A stretch of 46,715 nt of DNA from positions 1 to 46,715 of the forward strand of contig JAQBPY010000340.1 of the NCBI GenBank assembly GCA_028287285.1. The letters are read 5' to 3'. This document shows positions 25,871-34,563 of the stretch, in pieces; the stretch's first letter is position 1; the number at the start of each line of letters is the position of its first letter. The stretch is from Gemmatimonadota bacterium. Lineage in GTDB: Bacteria > Gemmatimonadota > Gemmatimonadetes > Gemmatimonadales > Gemmatimonadaceae. The notes below the pieces were generated by a model, which did not search any database, had not been told where the DNA came from, and was given only the letters and a program-made list of their open reading frames with translations. The translations under genes were made by a program, and so were the position numbers.

Positions 25871-28800
25871 TCAGCGCGCTTCGTACCTGAACGCACTCCA
25901 TGCCCGCACCGCACGAAGCGCCGGGCCGGCAGCACCGGAAAGCAACTCGAGCTGCGCGGAACGGAGCGCACGCGCGGCGGGCTCCCCCGCCGCCAGGTGG
26001 CGGTGGAGCGCAATGGTCAACGCTGCCGATTCATCGTCGATCACCGTCCACAGCGTGCTGATCGCGCCGCCGGCCCCCGCGTCGAGAAAAGCGCGGGCAA
26101 GGCCGTTCTCCGCGTCGTCTCGAGACAGACCGCGCTGCAGGGTTCCGCAGGAGGAGAGCACCACGAGCCGGAGCCGGTGAAGGTCGAGCGTACTGATCTC
26201 GTGCGCCGTCAGGACATCGTCCTCCGGACCATTACCGCCTCGCGCCAACACCAGGTGCGACTGGCCCGGTGACTGCTCCACGATTTGCGCATGACCGGCA
26301 AAGTGGAATGTCGTTGCGCGCTGCATGAGGCGTAACACGGCGGCCTTCGTGGCGTCCCGCTCCGCCACGATCGTCGCGCCCGGATACAGGGCGCCTACGA
26401 CGCGCGCCTCCTCATTCGCCATGCGCAGGGGAGCAAGGCCCGGAAAGCGTCCCCGATCGAAGTCCGGGTTTGCGACGATTGACACGATGCGGGAATTCAC
26501 CGCTCCTTCGCGAGCGTCGCCAACGGAGGAGCGGTAGGTGATGCTCGCCCGGTTGATCAGGTAACGTCCGCGCTCGTCCCGCAGCGCGCCAAAAGGAAGG
26601 CGGCCCAGCGGGCCGCTCGCCACGATAGTAACACCGGACGCGAATTGCAGCTCGGCCGCCGAGGGCGCGAGCAGGAGCTGGTATAATGCTCGCGACGTGC
26701 TGTCCCACGCCGCACTTTCGTCGCCGGTGCGAATGAGGATTTCGGCTTTTCGTACGAGCGAGCCAAGACGTTTGGCGCTGATCGCCACCCGGTAGGTGTG
26801 CAGGCCAGACGCATTTGTCGTCCAGAGCACGGTCTCTCGTGGCAACGCAACATACTCGAGCACGAGATGTTCCCGTGGCACCACGCGTGGCACTACGCGT
26901 GGCACTACGCGTGGCACCTCGCGTGGCCGTCCCTGCGCACGCTGTGCCATGAGGTAGGCGCCCGCGCTGTCGCCTTCCATTAATGCGAGCTCGATTCGCT
27001 CGCCGTACACATCTCGACGAGCCGCTGTAAGCGCGCGGCGGTTCGTGACGGCATTTGGCGCCACGGTCAGTGACTCGACCGTCGCCAGAGCCGAATCGAG
27101 ATCGCTCTCCGCTCCGCGCACATCACCCAGCTGGAGCCGCACGTGCGCGCGCCGGGTGAGCACCGGCGCGCGGCCGGTGGAGATCCGCTGGCCGGCATAG
27201 TACGCGGCTACAGCATCCAGGAGTGGGAGGGCGACGGATGGGCTGTCTGCGGCAAGCGCCGCCCGCGCCGACTGGTTTTCCATGTGCAGTCGTGCCGCCA
27301 GGGCGCTCGACGTCGAATCCAGCGTCCGCAGGAGCGATGTCGCAGAATCCAGATGCACGCGCGCCAGGCGCATCTCGTGCTCGCCCGCCTCGGCGCTCGC
27401 CAGCCGGATCAATGCTTCGGAACGATCGCCAGGGCGGCCTGTATGTTCCGCGGATTGCACCGCTTCGTTCAGGACGGCGATGGCCGCCGCGCCAAGGCCA
27501 GTCGCTTCGAGTTGTCGCGCCAGCTCCAGTAACGGCCCCGCCCGGAGGCGCGCATCCATGCGCGCATCGAGCACCGCCAGCATCTCGCCGCGCGCGTCGA
27601 GGGCCATCTCGTCCTGCCCCATCAGGTAGAGCGCGTCCGCGAGCTGCCCACGCATTCCCACACTGTTCGCGCGCTCACCAATGGACGCGAACTGCCTGGC
27701 AGCGGCGCGAAAGGCATCCGCTGCCTGGGCAGTATGCCCCTGCCGGGCCGCCACGAGAGCCGACAACCAGCGTGACCGGGCCTCGAGCGCGACGTCATTT
27801 CGCAGACGCGCCTCGCGAGCGATCCGGGTCAGACTCGCCGTGCTTGCCCCGTAGTCGGCCAGGTAGTAGGACGTGCCGGCGAGTAGGAGCTCGTCCCAGC
27901 CCGCCAGTGATGCGGCATGCAATCGCCGCAGCCGTCGAGCAGCCTCCTCGAGCGTATCCCGCGTTGCACGGTCATAGCGCTGTTGGCGGAAACGCACGGC
28001 ACCCCTGGCAAACAGCGCGACCGCTCCGGCAATCTCTCTGCTCGGTACCTCCACCATATGGGCGAGGTGTGTCACCGACGAATCCCCCCAGCCAGCCAGC
28101 AGCCCTCGGCCTGCTGCGGCCATATCCGTCGCTGCCTGATTCGCCGCGATGAGATCATGTCGCTGTATTGCCGCGGACCACCGCAGAAGCACGCTATCCA
28201 GGACGTTCTCCCGTACGTGCTGCGGGTCGCTCGCGCCATCACGTGCCGGCGTCTCGGGCTGCGGGTTCCTGGAGAGGATATCCAGGTGGCGCGTTCCTTC
28301 GGCGCGCCAGCCGCTATCATGCTCCGTCGCAATGAAGTGCTTCCACGCGACCGCAGCCTCTGTCACGAGATGGACGTTTTGCAGCGCGAGCGCCCGATTG
28401 AATGCGATGACGCTCGATCCGGAGTCATGCCATGACGCCCGCTCGACGTGGTCCAGCACAGTGAACGACAGGGCCAGGTTGCCCTGTCCATGCGACGATG
28501 CCATGAGCACAACGGCGAGGTCATTGCGCAGCCCCGCCGTTTCCTCATGCGCCAGCGCCGCCTCGAGATGTTCCTCGGCAGCACGCAGAGAGTTGACGTC
28601 GCCCTTGAAGGTCACAAGGTCAGCGATCCCGTGTGCCCACAGTGCGTCACTCGTGGAGGATTCCGGCGGCCGGTCTGGCCGAGCCGCCGTTGCCGCCGCC
28701 TCGAGCAGTGCGGAGGATGGCGCGTAGTCCGGGCACGTGAGCCCGAGGTCGATCTGGGAGGAGCTCCGTGCGGGGCAGGGACCCCACCGCTCCGATCCTG

Positions 28801-28954
28801 TGAGGCGCATCGTGAACGGCCGGCTTTCCGAGAGCCGGCTCGCAATGCTGGAGTGAAGTGGAAAGGCGCGGTTCGGCAGGCTCGATTGGCCGCCGCAGGC
28901 GGCGACGGTCATGCCAAGGACGATGAGTGTGCAGCGGATTACTGATGTTGTCAG
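25871..28954 (-). CDS. Lipoprotein TPR-CHAT protease (cassette B)
   Basis: The protein has about 1027 residues. The only start that gives a sensible N-terminus is a CTG at 28952-28954, overlapping the anti-sigma stop (CTGA). It yields a lipoprotein signal, LTTSVIRCTLIVLGMTVAAC, with lipobox VAAC. A longer reading would run about 250 bases into the anti-sigma gene. A two-Cys segment (WGPCPARSSS... LTCPDY), long TPR-like helical repeats and a C-terminal CHAT domain follow. In the CHAT domain the catalytic His888 is in FHFAGHAQ and Cys936 in VVLSSCGTL (numbered from the CTG). It is the paralogue of the CHAT protein of cassette A over its whole length. Lipid anchoring predicts an envelope location. 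A 12-base tandem repeat lies within it. Substrate unknown. Confidence 0.88.
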   Translation of the reverse strand: MTTSVIRCTLIVLGMTVAACGGQSSLPNRAFPLHSSIASRLSESRPFTMRLTGSERWGPCPARSSSQIDLGLTCPDYAPSSALLEAAATAARPDRPPESSTSDALWAHGIADLVTFKGDVNSLRAAEEHLEAALAHEETAGLRNDLAVVLMASSHGQGNLALSFTVLDHVERASWHDSGSSVIAFNRALALQNVHLVTEAAVAWKHFIATEHDSGWRAEGTRHLDILSRNPQPETPARDGASDPQHVRENVLDSVLLRWSAAIQRHDLIAANQAATDMAAAGRGLLAGWGDSSVTHLAHMVEVPSREIAGAVALFARGAVRFRQQRYDRATRDTLEEAARRLRRLHAASLAGWDELLLAGTSYYLADYGASTASLTRIAREARLRNDVALEARSRWLSALVAARQGHTAQAADAFRAAARQFASIGERANSVGMRGQLADALYLMGQDEMALDARGEMLAVLDARMDARLRAGPLLELARQLEATGLGAAAIAVLNEAVQSAEHTGRPGDRSEALIRLASAEAGEHEMRLARVHLDSATSLLRTLDSTSSALAARLHMENQSARAALAADSPSVALPLLDAVAAYYAGQRISTGRAPVLTRRAHVRLQLGDVRGAESDLDSALATVESLTVAPNAVTNRRALTAARRDVYGERIELALMEGDSAGAYLMAQRAQGRPREVPRVVPRVVPRVVPREHLVLEYVALPRETVLWTTNASGLHTYRVAISAKRLGSLVRKAEILIRTGDESAAWDSTSRALYQLLLAPSAAELQFASGVTIVASGPLGRLPFGALRDERGRYLINRASITYRSSVGDAREGAVNSRIVSIVANPDFDRGRFPGLAPLRMANEEARVVGALYPGATIVAERDATKAAVLRLMQRATTFHFAGHAQIVEQSPGQSHLVLARGGNGPEDDVLTAHEISTLDLHRLRLVVLSSCGTLQRGLSRDDAENGLARAFLDAGAGGAISTLWTVIDDESAALTIALHRHLAAGEPAARALRSAQLELLSGAAGPALRAVRAWSAFRYEAR
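26875..26926. repeat. 12-base tandem repeat coding for VPRV units in the CHAT linker
   Basis: About four copies of GTGGCAC(C/T)ACGC lie within the cassette B CHAT gene. The unit length keeps the frame and gives the peptide VPRVVPRVVPR in the linker between the TPR region and the CHAT domain. The paralogue in cassette A lacks it, so linker length may vary by slippage. Confidence 0.8.
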
Positions 28955-29904
28955 CGGCCGCCCGCCTGGACTGCGGTGTTCAGGAGCGAGCTTAGGGAAG
29001 ACACGTCCGACGCAGACGCAACAGGATGTGCGGCAACGACACGCAGCGCCGCAATGAGATCTTCGTGCTCGCCCCGTCCGGATGCATTCCGCTGGCTGGC
29101 CTCGATCAGGTTGTCCAGCGTGCTCATGGCAATGCCCGACGGACGAAAAAAGACAGTGGCCGCCGGCGTCGCGTTCGTCGCGGTCAGTCGCGCCGATTCG
29201 CACCACACACCAAGGTCGAACCAGACGCCTATCTCCGCACCTTCCGAGACGCGTAGCGCGTTCGCCAACGTGGTGCGGTCTGCCGCAGCCACGGGCATAC
29301 CGCGCGCCTCAACCGCCATCACCCTGGCGCGCGCACTCGTGGTCGCCGCCGCGGTGCGAAGTGCAACCACTGCCAGTCGCATTGCTGAGGTATCTGCCGC
29401 CGAATGGGCAACTTCGAGCTTTGCGAGCTGGACGCCCATTCTGAACAGGCGCGTGGATGGCCGGTTCACCGCCCCATCGCCACGCGCCTCTGGCCAACCT
29501 GGATTGACCCAATCTGCACCGAATGCATCCGCCATGGACTGCGGACCTGTATGACCAACGGGCACCGCCCGCGCCAATCCCACCATACTCGACGCCCTGG
29601 GCTCTGACCGCGTGATCAGCACACCCGCAACTCCTGCGGCGGCAAGTGCCGGCACCACCACGAAAGCGGTTCGCCACCGTGACCATCGTTCCCACCGGCG
29701 CCGCGCCGCAGGCGTTGCCCGATACCCCTGCTGAAGCTCCTGAAGGATCGCGCTGGCTTCACCGAGTTCCGCAAGATCCTCGTCTGATTGCGCGAGCACT
29801 CTGAGCACACGATCCCGCTCGGACGGTGACAGCGTGCCGTCGATCAGGGCCGCAAGGTCTTCGGGCGAAGCGATCCTGTTGACGGGTGCCGTCTCGTTAC
29901 TCAT
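28951..29904 (-). CDS. Anti-sigma-factor-like membrane protein (cassette B)
   Basis: The protein has 317 residues from ATG 29902-29904; a GTG three codons earlier is possible. The N-terminal helical domain (SPEDLAALIDGTLSPSERD) matches the cassette A protein (PERLAALIEGRLS) but lacks zinc-binding residues. One membrane helix (AFVVVPALAAAGVAGVLI, about residues 79-96) separates it from an outer domain of about 215 residues. Shared features with cassette A there include a Trp/Arg-Gly block (WPEARG against WSAMRG) and a following helix. It is 89 bases downstream of the sigma gene and overlaps the CHAT start by four bases. It is expected to bind the sigma factor and release it upon an envelope signal. 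The role is inferred. Confidence 0.75.
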   Translation of the reverse strand: MSNETAPVNRIASPEDLAALIDGTLSPSERDRVLRVLAQSDEDLAELGEASAILQELQQGYRATPAARRRWERWSRWRTAFVVVPALAAAGVAGVLITRSEPRASSMVGLARAVPVGHTGPQSMADAFGADWVNPGWPEARGDGAVNRPSTRLFRMGVQLAKLEVAHSAADTSAMRLAVVALRTAAATTSARARVMAVEARGMPVAAADRTTLANALRVSEGAEIGVWFDLGVWCESARLTATNATPAATVFFRPSGIAMSTLDNLIEASQRNASGRGEHEDLIAALRVVAAHPVASASDVSSLSSLLNTAVQAGGR

Positions 29905-29993
29905 AAGGGCCACTCACGATGACAGAAGCCACTGCACGTACGATTCATAGTAATAGAGCGGCGATTGGATCGCTTTGTCGCGCAGGCCCATTG

Positions 29994-30782
29994 TCACCGG
30001 GTATCCAGGCCGTCGATCAATTCGGCCACACCCGCCTGATTGATGCCGCGCTGTTCGAGTGCTGCCCGCAACCGCGCCTTCATCTGGTCGATCCGCGGAT
30101 AAAGGGCAGGCTGGTCGAGGCGCAGCACGCGCGAGATTTTCGCAATGGACCAGCACTTCCAGAAGCGCATCCGGACAATGACGGCATCCTCCGGTGGAAG
30201 GTCAGAGACAACACTCCTGAGCGCCTCCTCGACCATCTGCCACAACGCCTCGCGCTCGGCGGCCGCGGACCCGTGCTCGACCGTCGGCGCATCCTTCGAG
30301 CGGACCACCGCATCGAGGTCCACCTCTTCCCGGCGATCACGTCGTGGAAGACGCGCCGCCATCCGGGAAAGCGTTCGCTCATCGAGCTCCGGATGCGCAG
30401 AATGGGCAGCGGTGACAGCCTCCCTGATGGTTAGACCGTCGCGGTAGATCAATTTCTCCAGCTGCAGTGCGACCGGACCTGCCCGGGTCGCCGCGGCCGA
30501 CGGCCGCCACCGCCCCCACTGCTTGTTCAGGAAGTCGCTCAGGAGCCGGACGAGCACGGTCGTCAGGTACGTCGTCAGGGAGCTCCGGTAACCGAACTTG
30601 CGCAGCACGGCGTAGTCGTTGTCGATCAACTGCTCCTTCGCCCAGGACTCGAACTCCTCGGCGTCCGTCTTGCCGAGCCGGTGCCGCCGCACCTGCAGGG
30701 CAATGATCCGTTCGATCTGGGGGAGATGCGCCAGAAAGGTCTGTTCGAGGTCCGCGCTGTTGCTGGTCGACGGAGACGACAT
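29994..30782 (-). CDS. ECF-like RNA polymerase sigma factor (cassette B, first gene)
   Basis: The protein has 262 residues from ATG 30780-30782, with AGGG four bases before. Sigma region 2 is DYAVLRKFGYRSSLTTYL plus WGRWRPSAAA. Region 4 is LPPEDAVIVRMRFWKCWSIA followed by KISRVLRLDQPALYPRIDQ. It is clearly a paralogue of the sigma factor at 9114-9884, including the uncommon WGRWRPSAAA segment. It is the first gene of the minus-strand cassette and diverges from the CHAT-channel operon, with 196 bases between. It probably controls its own operon and perhaps the divergent one. Confidence 0.9.
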   Translation of the reverse strand: MSSPSTSNSADLEQTFLAHLPQIERIIALQVRRHRLGKTDAEEFESWAKEQLIDNDYAVLRKFGYRSSLTTYLTTVLVRLLSDFLNKQWGRWRPSAAATRAGPVALQLEKLIYRDGLTIREAVTAAHSAHPELDERTLSRMAARLPRRDRREEVDLDAVVRSKDAPTVEHGSAAAEREALWQMVEEALRSVVSDLPPEDAVIVRMRFWKCWSIAKISRVLRLDQPALYPRIDQMKARLRAALEQRGINQAGVAELIDGLDTR

Positions 30783-30978
30783 GACCCTGGATGAAAAGGC
30801 GGAAAGGACGTTTGCAAACTTAGAGTTCGTGCCCGCTCGCGGCCAGAGGCGATCGCGCCGCTAAGATCTGCAAAAAAACGAGGGTTCGTCCGTCTAACCA
30901 GAAAGCCCCATTCCTCTGGATTCGGCGTTTGCTGCCGCCCCCGGCCGTCGTCCTACCGCCAACCGCTCAAAACCATTC
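30783..30978. promoter_or_regulatory. Divergent promoter region between cassette B and the CHAT-channel-STAND operon
   Basis: Both large operons start from this 196-base gap. On the minus strand GTTTGCAAACGT (30808-30819) lies 26-37 bases before the sigma start, matching the element upstream of cassette A. The core TTTGCAAA is itself a palindrome. A less GC-rich part around 30860-30895 (GATCTGCAAAAAAACGAGGG) may serve the plus-strand operon. No SD-like sequence stands out before the CHAT start. Confidence 0.45.
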
Positions 30979-31788
30979 ATGACACGCAAGATCAGAGTGC
31001 TGCTGCTTGCCGCCAACCCGTTTGACGGCGCGCACTTGCGGCTCGATCACGAAGCACGCGCAATTCACGAGGCCATCCGGCTCGGCAACGAGCGCGAGGC
31101 GCTGGATTTCCGCACAGCCTGGGCCGTCCGCACCGGCGATCTCCAGACCGCATTGAACGAACACCAGCCGCACGTGGTGCATTTTGCCGGACATGCGTCC
31201 GCCAGGGACGGCATCTATCTCGAGGACGATGGTGGGAGCCCGAAACCGGTGAGCAAGGAAGCGCTGGCGGGATTGTTTCGTGTATTCAGCACGTCCATTC
31301 GTCTCGTCGTGCTCAACGCCTGTCACTCGCAATCCACCACCGACGCCTTTCACGAGATCATCGACTACACCGTGGGCATGCAGCGGCTGATCAGTGATGA
31401 GGCCGCAATCCTGTTTTCGTCGGCGCTCTATGGCGCTCTCGCGTCCGGGTCGAGCGTAAAGGATGCATTTGCGCTCGGCGTCAACCGGCTGTTGATCGAA
31501 GGCAGCTCGGAGTCGGAGACACCGGCCTTTTACGCAAAGTTCGGTGTGGATGTGCGTCAGCCTTTTGCGACGGTTGACAAGGTACACGCCTCCCCGGTTG
31601 CAGTACAGGACGTGAAGGTGAAGATGATCAACACGCGAACGCTGCGAGTCGGCAACGTATCTGTAAAAGACGGGTCCAGGGCCGATATTCCGCACAGCGC
31701 ACGCCAGACCATTGATCTTGGGGACGTACGCGCGGATACAGTTGATTTCACGAACGTCAGACATGGCGACGTGAGATCCGGGGAATGA
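30979..31788 (+). CDS. Short CHAT-domain protease, first gene of the channel-STAND operon
   Basis: The protein has 269 residues. It opens with KIRVLLLAANPFDGAHLRLD, the usual start of stand-alone CHAT proteins of the effector type. The catalytic His is His72 in VVHFAGHAS and the Cys is Cys115 in VVLNACHSQ. The family segment ISDEAAILFSSALYGALASG follows (residues 138-156). The last 65 residues form a small beta-rich tail. There is no signal peptide or membrane segment, so the enzyme is probably cytosolic. It overlaps the next gene by four bases (ATGA). In other bacterial conflict systems CHAT proteins act as proteolytic effectors switched on by a partner; here the STAND protein or the channel complex is the likely switch. 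Substrate unknown. Confidence 0.92.
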   Translation: MTRKIRVLLLAANPFDGAHLRLDHEARAIHEAIRLGNEREALDFRTAWAVRTGDLQTALNEHQPHVVHFAGHASARDGIYLEDDGGSPKPVSKEALAGLFRVFSTSIRLVVLNACHSQSTTDAFHEIIDYTVGMQRLISDEAAILFSSALYGALASGSSVKDAFALGVNRLLIEGSSESETPAFYAKFGVDVRQPFATVDKVHASPVAVQDVKVKMINTRTLRVGNVSVKDGSRADIPHSARQTIDLGDVRADTVDFTNVRHGDVRSGE

Positions 31789-32945
31789 CGACGCCCTGGC
31801 AACACACGCTCCTCATCGCTGGCCCTGCCTTCATGGTGGTGATCCTGCTGCTCGGCCTCTTTGCCGCGGTCTGGGCTGAGCGGCATCGCGACCGCTACTC
31901 GAACACCGAGACGCGGGCACTGGAATACGTCGCGGACAAGCTGGGGCGCATCAGAGAGGACGCGCAGACGTCCGACGGCGAGCCCGATGCAACCAAGGTG
32001 CGCGTTCGCCAGCTCGTGGACATCGACACGCTCACGGAAGGCCTCTCAAAGGAAACGATCATCTGGGACCGCCTGTCCCTGATCAGGACGATGCGGATGT
32101 CGCAGGTGAAGGTGAGCCTGGACGCCCTGCAGCACATGACACTTGCCAGGGAATCATCGGCTCAGTGGCTGTCGTTCCCGGCCTTCGCTGCCAATATGTC
32201 CATGATGCTCGGGCTCCTCGGCACGGTGACGGGTCTGCTCATCATGGTGCAGCAGATCGGCTCCGCCGTACCGGCCGACCTGAATCAGGTGACGATGGAC
32301 TCCTGGACCGCTTCCGTGAATCAGATTCGTGGAGTGCTGGGCGGCATGAAGACTGGCTTCTTCGCGACCCTTGCCGGCCTCGTTGCATCGATCGCCGTTT
32401 CCTGGTTGAATTTTCGTCTGGGACATTCACAGGCGCGATTCCTCGATCGGCTCGACCGCTTTACCACGAGTGAGCTCCTGCCAGCGACCGTCCCTGCCAC
32501 CGAGGACGAAAGCCTCCTCGAGAAGGTGAGCATCAAGCTCGAGGACAGTTTTGGCATGCTCGATTCCATTGCACGAAACAATCAGGAGTCGCTCGAGGAA
32601 TTGAGCGCGATCGAGAAAGGCTTCATCGAGATCATCGATGCCGTCCGCCAATCGACGAAGACAGAAGCGTCGGAGCGCATTCAGACCGTCGTGGGCCGTC
32701 TGGCCGGTGTCATCGACCAGATGGGCGCCCTGAGCCACTCCGTCGTCAACCTCACGGAGTCGTTGCCGAACTTCCTCAGGCAGTCCGAGCAGAATGCCAT
32801 CGCGGGACTCACTCGTGTTGACCGGCTGATCAAGGTCTACGAGCGCGAGCGCGCGGTCGGTGCGTGGCCCATACAAACACGCGTCGTCTGCGGCCTTTTG
32901 GCCGCCTTTAACATGGCGCTGGTCGTCTACATCATCGCACGCTGA
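31785..32945 (+). CDS. MotA/ExbB/ZorA-like proton-channel protein
   Basis: The protein has 386 residues. The first membrane helix lies at residues 8-30 (LLIAGPAFMVVILLLGLFAA). The MotA/TolQ/ExbB signature helices follow: MMLGLLGTVTGLLIMVQQIG (140-159) and GGMKTGFFATLAGLVASIAV (186-205). A helical tail of about 150 residues (210-360) follows and, unusually, a final hydrophobic helix (RVVCGLLAAFNMALVVYIIA, 366-385). The order channel protein then OmpA-type protein is that of MotA-MotB, ExbB-ExbD and ZorA-ZorB. The tail is shorter than is usual for ZorA of Zorya defence systems. It overlaps the CHAT gene and is followed one base later by its OmpA partner. Proton-driven movement coupled to the CHAT/STAND proteins is the inferred role. 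Confidence 0.85.
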   Translation: MTTPWQHTLLIAGPAFMVVILLLGLFAAVWAERHRDRYSNTETRALEYVADKLGRIREDAQTSDGEPDATKVRVRQLVDIDTLTEGLSKETIIWDRLSLIRTMRMSQVKVSLDALQHMTLARESSAQWLSFPAFAANMSMMLGLLGTVTGLLIMVQQIGSAVPADLNQVTMDSWTASVNQIRGVLGGMKTGFFATLAGLVASIAVSWLNFRLGHSQARFLDRLDRFTTSELLPATVPATEDESLLEKVSIKLEDSFGMLDSIARNNQESLEELSAIEKGFIEIIDAVRQSTKTEASERIQTVVGRLAGVIDQMGALSHSVVNLTESLPNFLRQSEQNAIAGLTRVDRLIKVYERERAVGAWPIQTRVVCGLLAAFNMALVVYIIAR

Positions 32946-32946
32946 A

Positions 32947-33600
32947 ATGAGTGCGAACCGTCTCGACAGCTACGGCACCGTCAGGACGCCAATCGAATAC
33001 TGGCCGAGCTTCGTCGATATCCTGATCGCGATTCTCATGGTGTTCGTGCTGCAGAATTTCATCCAGTCGGCCCTCAATGTCGATACGCTCGAAGCCGCGC
33101 GTATTGGTCGTGAGCAGAGCGCTTTGCGCACTGCACTTGGCAAGACGTTCCCGAGGGAGCTGGCCGCCAGGGCGATGTCGCTCGAGACATCACCGAATCT
33201 TCTCCAGATTCGTTTCAGCGACCGCATCCTGTTCCCGCCAGGCAGCCACCTGCTGCAGGACGATGGCAAATCCATTCTTCGTCGTCTGACGCATGTGCTC
33301 ACGCGAGCGGACGTCGCACGGTACGAGCAGATCCAGGTGGAAGGCCACACGGACAATTCGACCTTCGCGCGGCCGGACTATCCGCGAGACAACTGGGAGC
33401 TCTCCACCAGCCGTGCACTCAGTGTCGTGTCCTTTCTGCTCCATGACGGAATCAACCCCGCAAAGTTGTCGGCCAACGGCCACGGGGAACACGATCCCAT
33501 TGCGAGCAACAATTCCGCCGAGGGGCGCGGACTGAATCGCCGCATCGAGCTACGGATCGTCTTCTCGGCGCCCAAACAGACACGGAGTAGCGCGCGATGA
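32947..33600 (+). CDS. MotB/ZorB-like protein: one membrane helix plus OmpA peptidoglycan-binding domain
   Basis: The protein has 217 residues from ATG 32947-32949, one base after the previous stop. A short cytosolic N-terminus precedes one membrane helix, SFVDILIAILMVFVLQNF (residues 21-38). Asp24 sits near the start of that helix, in the place of the proton-carrying Asp of MotB and ZorB. The C-terminal OmpA-like domain has VEGHTDNS (131-138), WELSTSRALSVVSFLL (150-165) and NGHGEHDPIASNNSAEGRG with NRRIEL after it, the residues that bind diaminopimelate in peptidoglycan. It should be the wall-anchored stator half of the channel complex. The gene overlaps the next by four bases. Confidence 0.92.
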   Translation: MSANRLDSYGTVRTPIEYWPSFVDILIAILMVFVLQNFIQSALNVDTLEAARIGREQSALRTALGKTFPRELAARAMSLETSPNLLQIRFSDRILFPPGSHLLQDDGKSILRRLTHVLTRADVARYEQIQVEGHTDNSTFARPDYPRDNWELSTSRALSVVSFLLHDGINPAKLSANGHGEHDPIASNNSAEGRGLNRRIELRIVFSAPKQTRSSAR

Positions 33601-34541
33601 GTGCATTGCGCCGTTCGGTATGGCGGTTTGAAGCAGGTTTGCTCCGCAGCCAGGAGCTCAGGGCGATGTTCGCGGACGCGTTCTCAGGGCTCATCGAGCA
33701 CTACGCGGCTGCACGGCGAGACTGGGAGGAGTATCTCCACACGAGACATCCTGTAAATGTCACCTCGGCCGAGTTTGATCGTGCGCTCCTGAATGGACGG
33801 CTGGCAAATCGCGCCGGCCAATGGAGAGAGACGCTGGGGTGGCACGAGCGTGCGGCTGCGGCCAGCGCCTCGCTCATCCTCGCCGCGGCGGCAAGCCGGA
33901 GCATCAAGGCCGCCGAACGAAGACATTGCGATCTCCTGGCCGCACTCCGGGGCGGTGATCCTGCAATGCTCCCCACCAACAACTGCATCGCTCGCCTGAA
34001 GTCCACGGCCGTCATTCTCTTTTCCGCGGCTGAGTACCGGCAGGCTCGATTTGTTGCGGAGCAATGTCTGCGCGAAAACGAGCACCTTCTGGCCGAACGA
34101 TCGGACGTATCGGCCATTGCACCGGCGCTGCAGGCGCGTATTGCACGCCTTGGGGTCCTGCGCGACCGTCGTCCCGATGCAACAAATCTGGAATCGAAGG
34201 GGCTGGAGATATTTCGTTTTCTGGCTGCCGTCGAGGCAGCAGTTGCGAGCTGCCGTCCGGTACTGGCAGAGCGCCTGCTCGACGACATCGAAGCCGCGAC
34301 TGCACCACTCGTCGCGCTCACCACGGAAATGGAACGACAGGACACTACGCGTGAGGTCACGGTGAGCGCGGCAATCGCAGCACAAGTCGCGGCCGGTGTT
34401 GACTCGTGGGAAGAGGCAGCCGATCGGCTGATCGAGGTGGCGGTCACGACGCTCTCCGGGAAGCTCACGGCTCTGCAGCTCCACGAGAATGTGCTTGGCG
34501 ACGCGGCGCCCTGGCCGCATATCCGCATTTACCGCGATTGA
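33597..34541 (+). CDS. Unrecognised all-helical protein of the channel-STAND operon
   Basis: The protein has 314 residues and is predicted almost entirely helical, rich in Ala, Arg and Glu (SRSIKAAERRHCDLLAALRG, RLGVLRDRRPDATNLESKG). It has no membrane segment, signal peptide or catalytic motif that I can identify. The start codon overlaps the stop of the OmpA-type gene (ATGA at 33597-33600), so its production is tied to the channel proteins. In Zorya operons a similar position is held by an effector-type gene, but no nuclease or helicase motif is present here. It may be an adaptor between channel and CHAT or STAND proteins. Confidence 0.8.
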   Translation: MSALRRSVWRFEAGLLRSQELRAMFADAFSGLIEHYAAARRDWEEYLHTRHPVNVTSAEFDRALLNGRLANRAGQWRETLGWHERAAAASASLILAAAASRSIKAAERRHCDLLAALRGGDPAMLPTNNCIARLKSTAVILFSAAEYRQARFVAEQCLRENEHLLAERSDVSAIAPALQARIARLGVLRDRRPDATNLESKGLEIFRFLAAVEAAVASCRPVLAERLLDDIEAATAPLVALTTEMERQDTTREVTVSAAIAAQVAAGVDSWEEAADRLIEVAVTTLSGKLTALQLHENVLGDAAPWPHIRIYRD

Positions 34542-34563
34542 ACTCGTTGTCCGGAGATATCAC

